DNA of 42,217 nucleotides from a virus, in IMG/VR virus record IMGVR_UViG_3300035670_000478, positions 1-42,217 of that record; one strand, written 5' to 3'. Each line of letters starts with the position of its first letter. Within the stretch, counting starts at the first letter, position 1. This document shows positions 22,150 to 29,953 of the stretch, piece after piece. The position numbers and the translations under genes were made by a program. The notes under the pieces were generated by a model. The model saw only the letters and a list, made by a program, of their open reading frames with translations. It did no database searches and was not told the origin of the DNA.

Positions 22150-22817
22150 CAATAAAGAAAAAAGATGGAAGCGTTTATATTATTGAAGGACCAAATAAAT
22201 TAGTAAAAAATCAAGAAAAGATAGATTTAGATAAATGTATTTTTTATAATTTTAGTTGGGATGAAATAGTTTACAAAGGAAGAATATCTTCAAAAATTCC
22301 CGTGGGTACAGTGATAGAAAAACCTGCCCCAGTAGAGACAAAAGAGTTTGAACCAAAAATAGAAAAACCAAAAGAATCTGAATCACAACCAACAGAACCG
22401 AAACCCGAACCAAAACCTGAAAAAAATACAAAAGACGATTTTGTTTTTCCTATACTTAAAGTAAAAGTATTAATGCACTGCTTGCCAGCGAAAGTTTCTA
22501 CTCATAAAGATTTATTATATGGAGAAAGTTGGGAAAGAATAACATATAATAAAAAATTTATTTTTCCAGCAGTTATGATTTCTAATAATGATCTCGAAAT
22601 GTCATTTTGGACAAGTGATCCGAATGAAAAAATAACAGAAAAATCTATCGTTTTTCCTTTTTCATATGAAATTTATAACCAGAATACTCAAGGCTATGAT
22701 AGAGTTCCTTTTGATGAACACAGGTGGTGGAAAGTTAGTCAAAAAGAAACAAAAGAAGGAGGATGGTTAATAAGTACTATTCCGTCTCAGGAACATCCTG
22801 ATTTTTCTGATGATTAA
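22146..22817 (+). CDS. Pro/Glu/Lys-linker protein of the ExbB/ExbD-like operon
   Basis: This 223-residue protein has a small N-terminal domain (IIEGPNKLVKNQEKIDL), a Pro/Glu/Lys-rich linker at about 58-95 (PTEPKPEPKPEKN), and a C-terminal beta domain (LKVKVLMHCLPAKVSTHKDL, EHRWWKVSQKETKEGGW). The linker recalls that of TonB, but there is no N-terminal membrane helix, so it is not a TonB. It is translated by ATGA overlap with the membrane gene before it. The 3' end overlaps the convergent gene by 41 bases. Function unknown. Confidence 0.7.
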   Translation: MTIKKKDGSVYIIEGPNKLVKNQEKIDLDKCIFYNFSWDEIVYKGRISSKIPVGTVIEKPAPVETKEFEPKIEKPKESESQPTEPKPEPKPEKNTKDDFVFPILKVKVLMHCLPAKVSTHKDLLYGESWERITYNKKFIFPAVMISNNDLEMSFWTSDPNEKITEKSIVFPFSYEIYNQNTQGYDRVPFDEHRWWKVSQKETKEGGWLISTIPSQEHPDFSDD

Positions 22818-23088
22818 ATATTTTTGGACCGCCCAAATCAGCATTTGTTAATTTTACGCCCATTCCAATTTTAGATAAAGCTTCTTTATGCTGATCAGCC
22901 GCAATTATATAACCTTTTTGAAAAACATCTGATAATAATTTTACAAAATCTTGAGCGTCTTCTCTAAGTATTAGGTTTTGACACATTCTGTCTATGCATT
23001 TTTCATTTTCTGCATACCTGTCTTTTAATATTTCAAAAAGATATTTTTTAATAAAATTTATATTTGGATTAGATAAATAAGGAAACAC
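22777..23088 (-). CDS. Unknown protein, GTG start
   Basis: This 103-residue, mainly helical protein contains EKCIDRMCQNLILREDAQDF and VKLLSDVFQKGYIIAADQHK. Start at GTG 23088 is assumed; there is no clear ribosome site. Its C-terminal codons overlap the end of the operon on the other strand by 41 bases, the longest such overlap here. No family recognised. Confidence 0.55.
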   Translation of the reverse strand: MFPYLSNPNINFIKKYLFEILKDRYAENEKCIDRMCQNLILREDAQDFVKLLSDVFQKGYIIAADQHKEALSKIGMGVKLTNADLGGPKIFNHQKNQDVPETE

Positions 23089-23094
23089 TAAATA
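23087..23094 (+). promoter_or_regulatory. Late-promoter box ACTAAATA
   Basis: ACTAAATA on the plus strand in the context ACACTAAATAATATAG, 39 bases before ATG 23134 and its AGGAGG site. Confidence 0.5.
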
Positions 23095-23133
23095 ATATAG
23101 TAAAAATAAATATATAAATCAGGAGGATTTTTT

Positions 23134-24024
23134 ATGGGATGCGGAAATAATACATTAGCAATTAACAGGCCTAGTAAAGATAATATGGCTTCTATGTCAT
23201 GTTCTTCATCCTGTAACGACCTAGGACCCGTTGATCCACTAAATAAAAATAAATTAGGACCAAGAAAACAGAGAGAAAAAGTTAGAGAACAAATAAAAGA
23301 TTATGTGCTCCATATGCTAGGAGCACCTGTTGTTAAACTTGAGTTTGACGAACAAAATTTAGATTTTTGTGTTGATCAAGCCATGAAGGTTTTTGAAGAT
23401 TATGCTGGTCGCGAATATTTTTCTTATTATGTTTTTAATACTGTAGGCGGGAAAAGTATTTATGAAATGCCGCCTGACGTGGGACTAATTAGAAATGTAT
23501 TTTATAAAGAAACAGGAAGTTTTGCTTTTCAAAGTAGCGATCTCGGGGGATCGATACCCATCGAATACTTTTACCCAGGTGGAGCTTACGCAAGTATACA
23601 AGGTGGCTTAATTGACCCAATTCAGCCAATTTGGGGACGAATGGGAGAATGGGTTTTGTATCGCCAATACGAGCAAATGTATAGTAGAGTTAGTTCTAAC
23701 CTGGGGGGTTGGGAATATTTAGGAGGATTTAATACAATTAAATTATATCCTGTCCCATTTAGAAGCCAAAAAGTAATCGTTCATTATATGCAAAAACAAA
23801 AAGATTGGGCAGAAGTAACTCAGGCAATGCAAGAAGGAGCCTTAACATATGCAAAAGAGATTCTAGGTAGAATTCGCAGCAAGTACCAAAGTGTTCCAGG
23901 AGCAGGAGGAAGTGTCGCTATGGATGGTCAACAATTATTGCAAGAAGCTAGAGAAGATAGGCAAAAGTGGTTTGAAGACTTAATTTATAAATTCGGTGAT
24001 TTGCCATACATTAGCATGGATTAA
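23134..24024 (+). CDS. gp13-like neck protein
   Basis: This 296-residue protein has the layout of T4-like gp13: VREQIKDYVLHMLGAPVVKL at about 49-68, then LDFCVDQAMKVFEDYAGREY, a beta barrel (KSIYEMPPDVGLIRNVFYKE), a large loop and a C-terminal helix (GALTYAKEILGRIRSKY). The protein ends with GDLPYISMD. Residues 1-35 are an unusual MGCG start with Cys/Ser-rich sequence. It would act at the head-tail joint with the gp14-like protein. Strong site (ATCAGGAGG) and late box 23087-23094. The homing endonuclease gene follows directly. Confidence 0.6.
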   Translation: MGCGNNTLAINRPSKDNMASMSCSSSCNDLGPVDPLNKNKLGPRKQREKVREQIKDYVLHMLGAPVVKLEFDEQNLDFCVDQAMKVFEDYAGREYFSYYVFNTVGGKSIYEMPPDVGLIRNVFYKETGSFAFQSSDLGGSIPIEYFYPGGAYASIQGGLIDPIQPIWGRMGEWVLYRQYEQMYSRVSSNLGGWEYLGGFNTIKLYPVPFRSQKVIVHYMQKQKDWAEVTQAMQEGALTYAKEILGRIRSKYQSVPGAGGSVAMDGQQLLQEAREDRQKWFEDLIYKFGDLPYISMD

Positions 24025-24051
24025 TTTGATGTAATTTGATAAAATATTCGT

Positions 24052-25629
24052 ATGATTTTACATGAAAAACTAGCAGTTCCATATGAAAAAATAAAATATA
24101 AAGATTTTGTTTTGATTTGTTGTGATTATTGTGGAAAAGAAACTGAAAAAAGAAAAAATAAAATTATAAAAGGTAGAAAATTAATAGAAAAAGATTGTTG
24201 TTCTGAAGAAGTTTGCACGAAAAAAAAATTAAAAGAAATTAATATATTGAAATATGGAGTTGTAAATGCCTTTCAGAGAGTTGATGTAAAAGATAAAATT
24301 AAGAAGACAAATTTAAAAAAATATGGATGTGAATACGCACAACAAAATGAAAAAATAAGAGAAAAAAGCAGGTCAACTTGTCTTAAAAATCATGGAGTAG
24401 AACATGCTTTGCAAAATAAAGATATTTTGAAAAAAGCTCAAGAAAAAAGTCAAGAAAAATATGGCACTAAATTTCCAATTCAATTAGAAGAATTTAAACA
24501 AAAAGTTAAAAAAACAAATTTAGAAAAATACGGAATTGAAAATTTTTTAAGTTCTAAAGAAATTCAAGAAAAAATTAGACAAACAAATTTAGAAAAATAT
24601 GGAACTCCTTTTCCTATTTGTTCTGAAGAAATTCAAGAAAAAATTAGACAAACAAATTTAGAAAAATATGGAGCTAACAATTGTTTTGGAAATAAAGAAA
24701 TTCAAGAAAAAATTAGACAAACAAATTTAGAAAAATACGGGACTCCTTTTCCTATTTGTAAATTTGGCAAAACTCAAAATATCATAAAAGATTGGTTAAA
24801 CGGTTATGGATTTAATTTTAATTCTAATTATGAATTATTAGAAGGAAAAGAATTAGATCTTTATGATGAAAATAAAAAATTAGCTATAGAGTATTGTGGG
24901 ATTTACTGGCATAATGAAAATTCGCCACAACCTAGAAATAGATCTTATCATTACGACAAATATAAAAAATGTAAAGATAATGGAATTCAATTATTAACTA
25001 TTTTTGATGATGAATGGAATAATAAACAAAATGTCATTAAGAGTGTTATTTTGAGTAAATTAGGTATTTTTTCTAAAAGAATATATGCTAGAAAATGCGA
25101 AACTAAAGAAATTAGTAAAAAAGAAATGAATGATTTTTGTGAACAGTATCATGTTCAAGGCAAAAATTCTCTTAGTTTGGTTTGCTTTGGTTTATTTTAT
25201 GAAAATGAACTTGTTGGAGTTGTAGATTTAGGAAGACATCATAGGAAAAAAGAAAAAGAAACATTAGTTCTAACGAGATTGTGTTTTAAGGAAGGTTATC
25301 AAATAGTTGGTGGATCTAGTAAATTATTTAATTGTTGTATAAATTATTGTAAAAACAATAATATAAAAAATATTATTAGTTGGAGTGACAATAGATGGAG
25401 TGATGGCAAAATATATAAAAATTTAGGATTTGTTTTAGAAGAAGATTTGGGTCCTGATTATTATTATGTTAATATTAGTAATCCTAAAAAACGCATAAGC
25501 AAACAAAGTCAAAAGAAAAGTAATTCAAACTGCCCAGAAAATATGACTGAATTAGAATGGGCAAATTATAGAGGTTTATCTAGAATTTGGGATTGTGGTA
25601 AAACTAGATGGAATTATAATATATATTAA
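24052..25629 (+). CDS. Free-standing homing endonuclease with LEKYG repeats
   Basis: This 525-residue protein has an N-terminal zinc site (CCDYCGK, then CC...C at about 50-56) and about eight repeats of 19-23 residues ending in LEKYG-type motifs (residues 60-235), thought to read DNA. A Vsr/EDxHD-type nuclease domain follows (ELDLYDENKKLAIEYCGIYW, then HYDKYKKCKDNGIQLLTIFD), and then a GNAT-like C-terminal region (VCFGLFYENELVGVVDLG, IVGGSSKLFNCCINYCKNNN). This set is known from phage homing enzymes related to I-Bth0305I. It sits between a neck gene and a leader gene, so it is probably mobile. Expressed from TAAAATATTCGT just before ATG; no Shine-Dalgarno site. Confidence 0.85.
   Translation: MILHEKLAVPYEKIKYKDFVLICCDYCGKETEKRKNKIIKGRKLIEKDCCSEEVCTKKKLKEINILKYGVVNAFQRVDVKDKIKKTNLKKYGCEYAQQNEKIREKSRSTCLKNHGVEHALQNKDILKKAQEKSQEKYGTKFPIQLEEFKQKVKKTNLEKYGIENFLSSKEIQEKIRQTNLEKYGTPFPICSEEIQEKIRQTNLEKYGANNCFGNKEIQEKIRQTNLEKYGTPFPICKFGKTQNIIKDWLNGYGFNFNSNYELLEGKELDLYDENKKLAIEYCGIYWHNENSPQPRNRSYHYDKYKKCKDNGIQLLTIFDDEWNNKQNVIKSVILSKLGIFSKRIYARKCETKEISKKEMNDFCEQYHVQGKNSLSLVCFGLFYENELVGVVDLGRHHRKKEKETLVLTRLCFKEGYQIVGGSSKLFNCCINYCKNNNIKNIISWSDNRWSDGKIYKNLGFVLEEDLGPDYYYVNISNPKKRISKQSQKKSNSNCPENMTELEWANYRGLSRIWDCGKTRWNYNIY
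24559..24740 (+). repeat. Three 69-base direct repeats inside the homing endonuclease gene
   Basis: Copies of a 44-base core start at 24559, 24628 and 24697, exactly 69 bases (23 codons) apart, and differ at one base. The core encodes EIQEKIRQTNLEKYG. Near identity points to very recent duplication or homogenisation. Confidence 0.85.
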
Positions 25630-25630
25630 T

Positions 25631-26092
25631 ATGGATTTTAATAATTGGTATCAATTAAGAGAAAATAATTCAAGATATTCTGTACAAGTTAATTACAGAA
25701 CAAGTAAAAAAGATATATTAAATGGATTTGCCAAGATAGCTCTTGCGTACGTCAGTGCAGGATTGAAGCAATCTGGGTATCATGTAAAGAGAATATTTGA
25801 ACAAGATCCTCTTAGAGTATTGGTATCTTCAAGAAATTGGGATGATGGAGAATGGGTTGGTATGGTTAGTTTTAATCCGAATGTTGAAGGTGGTTGTTTT
25901 GTGATTTCTCGTGGTTTTTATAATAAAGATCGAAAAACAATAAGCATTCAAAAATCACAAAAATGCCAACACGACGACGCATCAGAGATTGTGAAAGAAC
26001 TAAGAAATATGATGAATGAATTAAAAAATAAAAAAGACAATCATCAAGAAAAACTGAATCCTGTAAAACTAAAACGTGGCCCTAAAAAGTAA
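25631..26092 (+). CDS. Protein with capsid-targeting-like leader
   Basis: ATG 25631 is chosen because it opens MDFNNWYQLREN, matching M-x-F-x-x-W then L-R-E; earlier in-frame codons lie inside the endonuclease gene. The 153-residue product has a beta-rich middle (YHVKRIFEQDPLRVLVSSRN, GEWVGMVSFNPNVEGGCFVI) and a basic C-terminus ending VKLKRGPKK. No known family. It follows the homing endonuclease by one base, so the endonuclease may have inserted just before it. It overlaps the convergent ligase gene by 11 bases. Confidence 0.7.
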   Translation: MDFNNWYQLRENNSRYSVQVNYRTSKKDILNGFAKIALAYVSAGLKQSGYHVKRIFEQDPLRVLVSSRNWDDGEWVGMVSFNPNVEGGCFVISRGFYNKDRKTISIQKSQKCQHDDASEIVKELRNMMNELKNKKDNHQEKLNPVKLKRGPKK

Positions 26093-26993
26093 TTTTATTT
26101 TTTATATTTTTTGGCAAATAATAATCAACTATTTCTTTTATTTCTTTAGAGTTAATTAATAATTCTTCTTTGTTCATAACAAATAAGTTTCTAAATTTAT
26201 TTGCATCGTACCCATAACAAATATGGCACGAAGATGGATCTCCATTATTATTCCAAAAATCATCGGAATTAAGTTTTTCGTAATCAACTTTCCAAAAGTT
26301 TTCATATCCTTTTTCTGCTGTAAATTTTATGACAAATTCACAGATATCATACACTAATTCTATTAATTCTTTTTCGAACAACCAAAAGTTTCCTAAAGTT
26401 CTGTATTCTACTCCATGTTTTGGTTGACGATATCTTCCGGCACTTCCAAACAAATTTCTTCTTTCTACGCTTGTTTTTGAAGAATCTAAAAATAAAAATG
26501 GAAATCCTAAAAACAAATCCAACATTCTAACAAGCATCACGCAAGAATCGTGACTTTTCCCCAGTTCTGTGCCTAAATGAACATGACCACCAGCAGTTCT
26601 TAATTTGCTATTTTTAAGTATTTTATTTATTTTTCTTGAAGATATTGTTTCTAACGAATAAGCACAGTACTCAACAGCGCATCCTGATTTTCTTGCGTCT
26701 GGATGAATTAATTCTTCTGAAGAGAAATAAGCAGAAGATAATTTAGATAAATTATATGGTTTTATTATTTCTTCTAATATTTCAATTGATTCATTTATAT
26801 TTTTATAAAATTCTTCTTTAGAATAGGAAGGTTTTACTGTGCATTCTGCCAATACGTTGTCATAATAAAATTCATTTTTATTTATTTTTAGTCTTTTATT
26901 CCTTGTTGCATTGATTATTCCTATGGCACTTTTGAATTCATTTTGATTATTTATTAATATAAATTCTGGATCGCTGCCGATAGAGAAATTCAT
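26082..26993 (-). CDS. phiEco32-type COOH-NH2 ligase (type 2 amidoligase)
   Basis: This 303-residue protein starts MNFSIGSDPEFILINNQ after ACGAGGATTATT; a longer open frame upstream lacks a ribosome site. Family marks, in order, are GSDPEFIL (6-13), LAECTVKP, HPDARKSGCAVEYCAYS, RTAGGHVHLGTELG and GRYRQPKHGVEYRTLGNFW, as in the COOH-NH2 ligase type 2 family of phage phiEco32 (glutamine synthetase-like fold). Such enzymes join a carboxyl to an amine with ATP; known analyses predict peptide or cell-wall modification. The class II amidotransferase at 6973-7989 is a possible partner. A small dyad, AATACCGTAGTATT, lies between it and the divergent HTH gene. Confidence 0.8.
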   Translation of the reverse strand: MNFSIGSDPEFILINNQNEFKSAIGIINATRNKRLKINKNEFYYDNVLAECTVKPSYSKEEFYKNINESIEILEEIIKPYNLSKLSSAYFSSEELIHPDARKSGCAVEYCAYSLETISSRKINKILKNSKLRTAGGHVHLGTELGKSHDSCVMLVRMLDLFLGFPFLFLDSSKTSVERRNLFGSAGRYRQPKHGVEYRTLGNFWLFEKELIELVYDICEFVIKFTAEKGYENFWKVDYEKLNSDDFWNNNGDPSSCHICYGYDANKFRNLFVMNKEELLINSKEIKEIVDYYLPKNIKNKITF

Positions 26994-27047
26994 AATAATC
27001 CTCGTAATACCGTAGTATTTTAGCTTTTGAAAACATCTATTGTCAAT

Positions 27048-27055
27048 ACTAAATA
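27048..27055 (+). promoter_or_regulatory. Late-promoter-like box ACTAAATA overlapping a start codon
   Basis: ACTAAATA ends on the A of ATG 27055, the first in-frame start of the HTH gene. If it is used as a -10 box, transcription would begin near or after ATG 27061, so the message would be leaderless or the box is fortuitous. Confidence 0.3.
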
Positions 27056-27060
27056 TGATT

Positions 27061-27354
27061 ATGAATTTTAAGGAATTTATATTAAATGAAGATAATATTA
27101 GTAATTTAGATATAGCTAGTATGTATTTTAATGGCAAAGAATCGATCAGAAATTTATCAGCAATAACAGGAAAATCTATTGCAGAAATCTACAGAATAGT
27201 TCATAATTTCGGAAAGCCAAATAGAATAAATAAAAAACATGATATTGTTCAATCTCTTCACTCGTCGGGAATGAGTAATTCATCAATATCAGACTTTACA
27301 GGATATACAAAAAGACACGTTTCTAATATATTAAAAAATGGCACTATCACCTAA
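27061..27354 (+). CDS. Helix-turn-helix protein with capsid-targeting-like leader
   Basis: This protein has 97 residues from ATG 27061; ATG 27055 would add two. The leader MNFKEFILNED fits M-x-F-x-x-F then L-N-E closely. After it come two HTH-like units: SIRNLSAITGKSIAEIYRIV and then SLHSSGMSNSSISDFTGYTK with RHVSNIL, like resolvase or sigma region 4 HTHs. The pair suggests specific DNA binding. A leader for packaging plus a DNA-binding body would make a regulator delivered with the genome; this is inference. No Shine-Dalgarno site. It ends 17 bases beyond the start of the next gene. Confidence 0.7.
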   Translation: MNFKEFILNEDNISNLDIASMYFNGKESIRNLSAITGKSIAEIYRIVHNFGKPNRINKKHDIVQSLHSSGMSNSSISDFTGYTKRHVSNILKNGTIT

Positions 27355-28198
27355 TGATATAACTTTTGTTTATTCTGGAGGGTCTAACAACATAGATCCA
27401 ACTAAATCTATCGGAGGATCTCCTTCGATAAATGCAATAAACGGAACGCTGAATAACTTATTCTCTAATATAAATAGAGAAGATTCAGAAGAGGGCGTCA
27501 CAGATTATAGATGTTTTTATGTTTTTAATAATTCTGATATAGATGCTTTGTTTAATGTTTCTATATTTTTTGAGTCTCAATTAGAAGGAATTTCCACTTG
27601 TGAGTTAGGAGTTTCAAAGTCCACAGACGTACAGATTTTATCTCTTAGTTCGCTTCCTTCTTCTGGCTCTTTTACCATAAGATATGATGATTACATTACT
27701 GGAAATATAAATTGGAACAATGACCCTTCTATATTCTCCAGAAACATTCAAGATGCTTTGAATAATTTAGATGTTTTGTCTGGAATTAGCGTACAAAGTC
27801 TTTCTTCTACGAACTATTCAATTTCATTTTTGCAAAATGACAATAATAGAAATCATGATATTCTCTCTACCGGTTCTATTAATTTGTCTCCTTCTACAAG
27901 TATTTCTTTTACCAAGAACACAGAAGGACAACCAATGAATTCAATTGCTCCGCAGCTTCCAACAAGTAAGACGCCTCCTTTTTCTGTTGTTTTTTATTCT
28001 ACTGATGAAAATAATAGAATATTAATTGGAGACCTTTTGCCTGGAGATGGTTTTCCTATCTGGATTAAGAGAACCACTTTTGGATCGATATCTAATGATC
28101 AATCTAACGGGTTCACATTTAGACTTAATGGTAACTTAGTTAAGGTTCCAACCGAACAAATATCTGCACTAGGAAAGCCTTGTTTTTATTATGATTAA
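27338..28198 (+). CDS. Putative virion structural protein
   Basis: This 286-residue protein, Ser/Asn-rich and mainly beta, starts MALSPNDITFVYSGGSNNID then PTKSIGGSPSI, a start seen in structural proteins of large environmental phages. There is a central repeat-like Ser-rich part (ISVQSLSSTNYSISFLQNDN). It starts inside the HTH gene and overlaps the methyltransferase gene by eight bases, so it belongs to the same transcript. No catalytic motif is visible. Confidence 0.6.
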   Translation: MALSPNDITFVYSGGSNNIDPTKSIGGSPSINAINGTLNNLFSNINREDSEEGVTDYRCFYVFNNSDIDALFNVSIFFESQLEGISTCELGVSKSTDVQILSLSSLPSSGSFTIRYDDYITGNINWNNDPSIFSRNIQDALNNLDVLSGISVQSLSSTNYSISFLQNDNNRNHDILSTGSINLSPSTSISFTKNTEGQPMNSIAPQLPTSKTPPFSVVFYSTDENNRILIGDLLPGDGFPIWIKRTTFGSISNDQSNGFTFRLNGNLVKVPTEQISALGKPCFYYD

Positions 28199-28856
28199 AA
28201 ATTATATAATTTCAATATTAAAAGAAAACTGGGATGACTACAAAAAAGATCTCTGCCCTAAAGATAGGCGAATGAATATTCTACTCGAAAAAGGAGTAGA
28301 AGGAATGAGTACGGAAAACATAAGGTTTTTATTTAATGAGATAGTAAATAAATATGCACATAACGGAGTGTATCTAGAAGTCGGAATGTATAGGGGCTGT
28401 AGTTTGTTAAGCGCCGCACTATTCAATGAATCGACTAGATGCATAGGTATAGATAATTTTTCTCAATTTGATAAAGAAAGAAAAAATCAAGAATTATTAA
28501 AAAATAATTTATCTAAATTTAATAATCCTGAAAATATAGAGTGGTATAATAAAGATTATAAAGAAGCCATCAAAGACATATTTTCAAAAGAACCCGATTT
28601 AATAGTTGACGTTTACTTTTATGATGGAAACCATTCTTACCGTGATCAATTTGATGGGTTGAAAATTATGTTGCCCTATCTAGCAGATAGATGCATAATT
28701 ATTGTTGATGATTTTAATTGGGAAGAAGTGGAAAATGCTAATGCGAATTTTATAAAAGAAAATCCTTTTTTTAAATCTTTGTTAAAAATTAATACAGAGG
28801 TCAATGGATCTAAAGATTGGCATAATGGAATTGAGATTATTGGAAGAGGATTTTAA
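28191..28856 (+). CDS. Class I SAM-dependent methyltransferase
   Basis: This 221-residue protein shows motif I as YLEVGMYRGCSLLSAALF (about residues 62-79), an acidic residue ending strand 2 in CIGIDNFSQF, and VYFYDGNHSYRDQFDGLKIM, then CIIIVDDFNWEEV, as in the Methyltransf_24 family of O-methyltransferases acting on sugars and small molecules. All SAM-contacting positions are present. The substrate is unknown; the glycosyltransferase genes elsewhere suggest glycan methylation. Coupled to the structural gene before it by an eight-base overlap. Confidence 0.75.
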   Translation: MIKNYIISILKENWDDYKKDLCPKDRRMNILLEKGVEGMSTENIRFLFNEIVNKYAHNGVYLEVGMYRGCSLLSAALFNESTRCIGIDNFSQFDKERKNQELLKNNLSKFNNPENIEWYNKDYKEAIKDIFSKEPDLIVDVYFYDGNHSYRDQFDGLKIMLPYLADRCIIIVDDFNWEEVENANANFIKENPFFKSLLKINTEVNGSKDWHNGIEIIGRGF

Positions 28857-28872
28857 ATTTACATAATAAACT

Positions 28873-29376
28873 ATGACTAGATTATTGATATTTTTATTAT
28901 TTGTTTTTTCAAATTTGGCTTATTGTGAAGATTTACAAGAGGCTCAAAAATCTAAATTTGAAAAACAAATTAAATTATATGACAATTTAGAAAATAATAG
29001 TAAAAATTTAAAAGATATAAATTTTTATAATAATAGACTTTTTAAAAATAAAGAAATTGTAGATTTAAAAGAAGATGAAAATAAATTAAATTTATTTATC
29101 ATATACAAAGCTCAAAGCTTATCTGATATAATGTATATGGTTCAAGTTGCTTGGGACGTAGAAAGATCAAAAATTCAAAATGAAGAAGATAAAAAGTATT
29201 TTTATGATTTGTGCTCTAAGCTGTTTGAGCTTAGAAAAAGTCATGCTGTAGAATTTGAAAAAATAGCATTAGAAAATATTTCTAAAATAAATGATATAAG
29301 TGAAGAAGAAAAAAAAGAATTTCTAGAAAAAATAAAAAAGTGGAATGAAACTCAAAACTTAATAAAAAGGAATTGA
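28873..29376 (+). CDS. Secreted helical protein
   Basis: This 167-residue protein has a clear signal peptide (MTRLLIFLLFVFSNLAYC, cleavage near AYC-ED). The mature part is highly charged and helical (FEKQIKLYDNLENNSKNLKD, IQNEEDKKYFYDLCSKLFEL). A Cys at the signal junction hints at, but does not prove, a lipoprotein (NLAYC is not a full lipobox). Phage proteins sent to the periplasm often act in exclusion or lysis. No family recognised. The start has no Shine-Dalgarno site (TAATAAACT before ATG). It is followed closely by the McsA-like gene. Confidence 0.65.
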   Translation: MTRLLIFLLFVFSNLAYCEDLQEAQKSKFEKQIKLYDNLENNSKNLKDINFYNNRLFKNKEIVDLKEDENKLNLFIIYKAQSLSDIMYMVQVAWDVERSKIQNEEDKKYFYDLCSKLFELRKSHAVEFEKIALENISKINDISEEEKKEFLEKIKKWNETQNLIKRN

Positions 29377-29380
29377 GAAA

Positions 29381-29953
29381 GTGATTAAGTGCCCATTGAC
29401 TGGAGAAAGTTGCCTTAAATTTAAGGGCTATCATGTTACAAACTTAAAAAATAAGGAAGTAACAGAATTCTTTAGTGTTTGTGAAGATTGTTTGTGTAAT
29501 TTAGAAAATAAAAAAATAAATTCTAAATTTGTTTGTTCTTTTTGCAATCTTTCGCTAGAAGAGCTGCTGAGTAAAAGCAGAATGGGTTGTGCAAAATGTT
29601 ATGAAGTTTTTGAAAAGCCAATTCAATTAGCATTAGAAAAAATTCACAGAACTCCTGACATATCTAAAAAAGAACTTTGTCATGTTGGTCGATTTCCTAC
29701 ATCTTGGAAAAAAAGACAAGCACAAGAAACTGATCCTAAAAAATTTCTTTTAGAACTCAAGCAAAAATTAGCCATCTCTGTTAGAGAAGAAAAATTTAAT
29801 TTGGCAAATGAATTAAAATATATTATAAAAGGATTTGAATCTTTATTAAAAAAAATAGATGAATTCAAAAATGATCAAGATCAACAAAGCTTGATCAAAA
29901 ATCAAGTTTCTGAATTCATCTACTTGTTTAGAGAAAAAAGCTTAGAAAAATAG
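29381..29953 (+). CDS. McsA-like double zinc-finger and UVR-domain protein
   Basis: This 190-residue protein from GTG 29381 (AAAGGAATTGAGAAA before it) follows McsA from end to end: finger 1 with C4, C11, C34 and C37; finger 2 with C52, C55, C70 and C73 (FVCSFCNLSLEELLSKSRMG then CAKCYEVF); IHRTPD; the HVGRFP motif at about 101-106; and a UVR-like helix pair (KKFLLELKQKLAISVREEKF then NLANELKYIIK). In bacteria McsA activates the arginine kinase McsB, which marks proteins for ClpCP. A phage copy without a visible kinase gene could steer or block the host system. The ending overlaps the subtilase gene by 12 bases. Confidence 0.75.
   Translation: MIKCPLTGESCLKFKGYHVTNLKNKEVTEFFSVCEDCLCNLENKKINSKFVCSFCNLSLEELLSKSRMGCAKCYEVFEKPIQLALEKIHRTPDISKKELCHVGRFPTSWKKRQAQETDPKKFLLELKQKLAISVREEKFNLANELKYIIKGFESLLKKIDEFKNDQDQQSLIKNQVSEFIYLFREKSLEK

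Noticed and set aside
22146-22817. TonB identity for the Pro/Glu/Lys-rich protein
   Set aside because: There is no N-terminal membrane helix and the C-terminal domain shows no TonB YP motif, so only the linker is alike.
24559-24740. CRISPR-like direct repeats
   Set aside because: Units are 69 bases apart, multiples of three, with coding sense throughout and no variable spacers; they are protein repeats of the homing endonuclease.
26994-27137. N-terminal extension of the COOH-NH2 ligase
   Set aside because: The extension overlaps the divergent HTH gene, is hydrophobic chance sequence, and the family start GSDPEF plus GAGG site fit ATG 26993.
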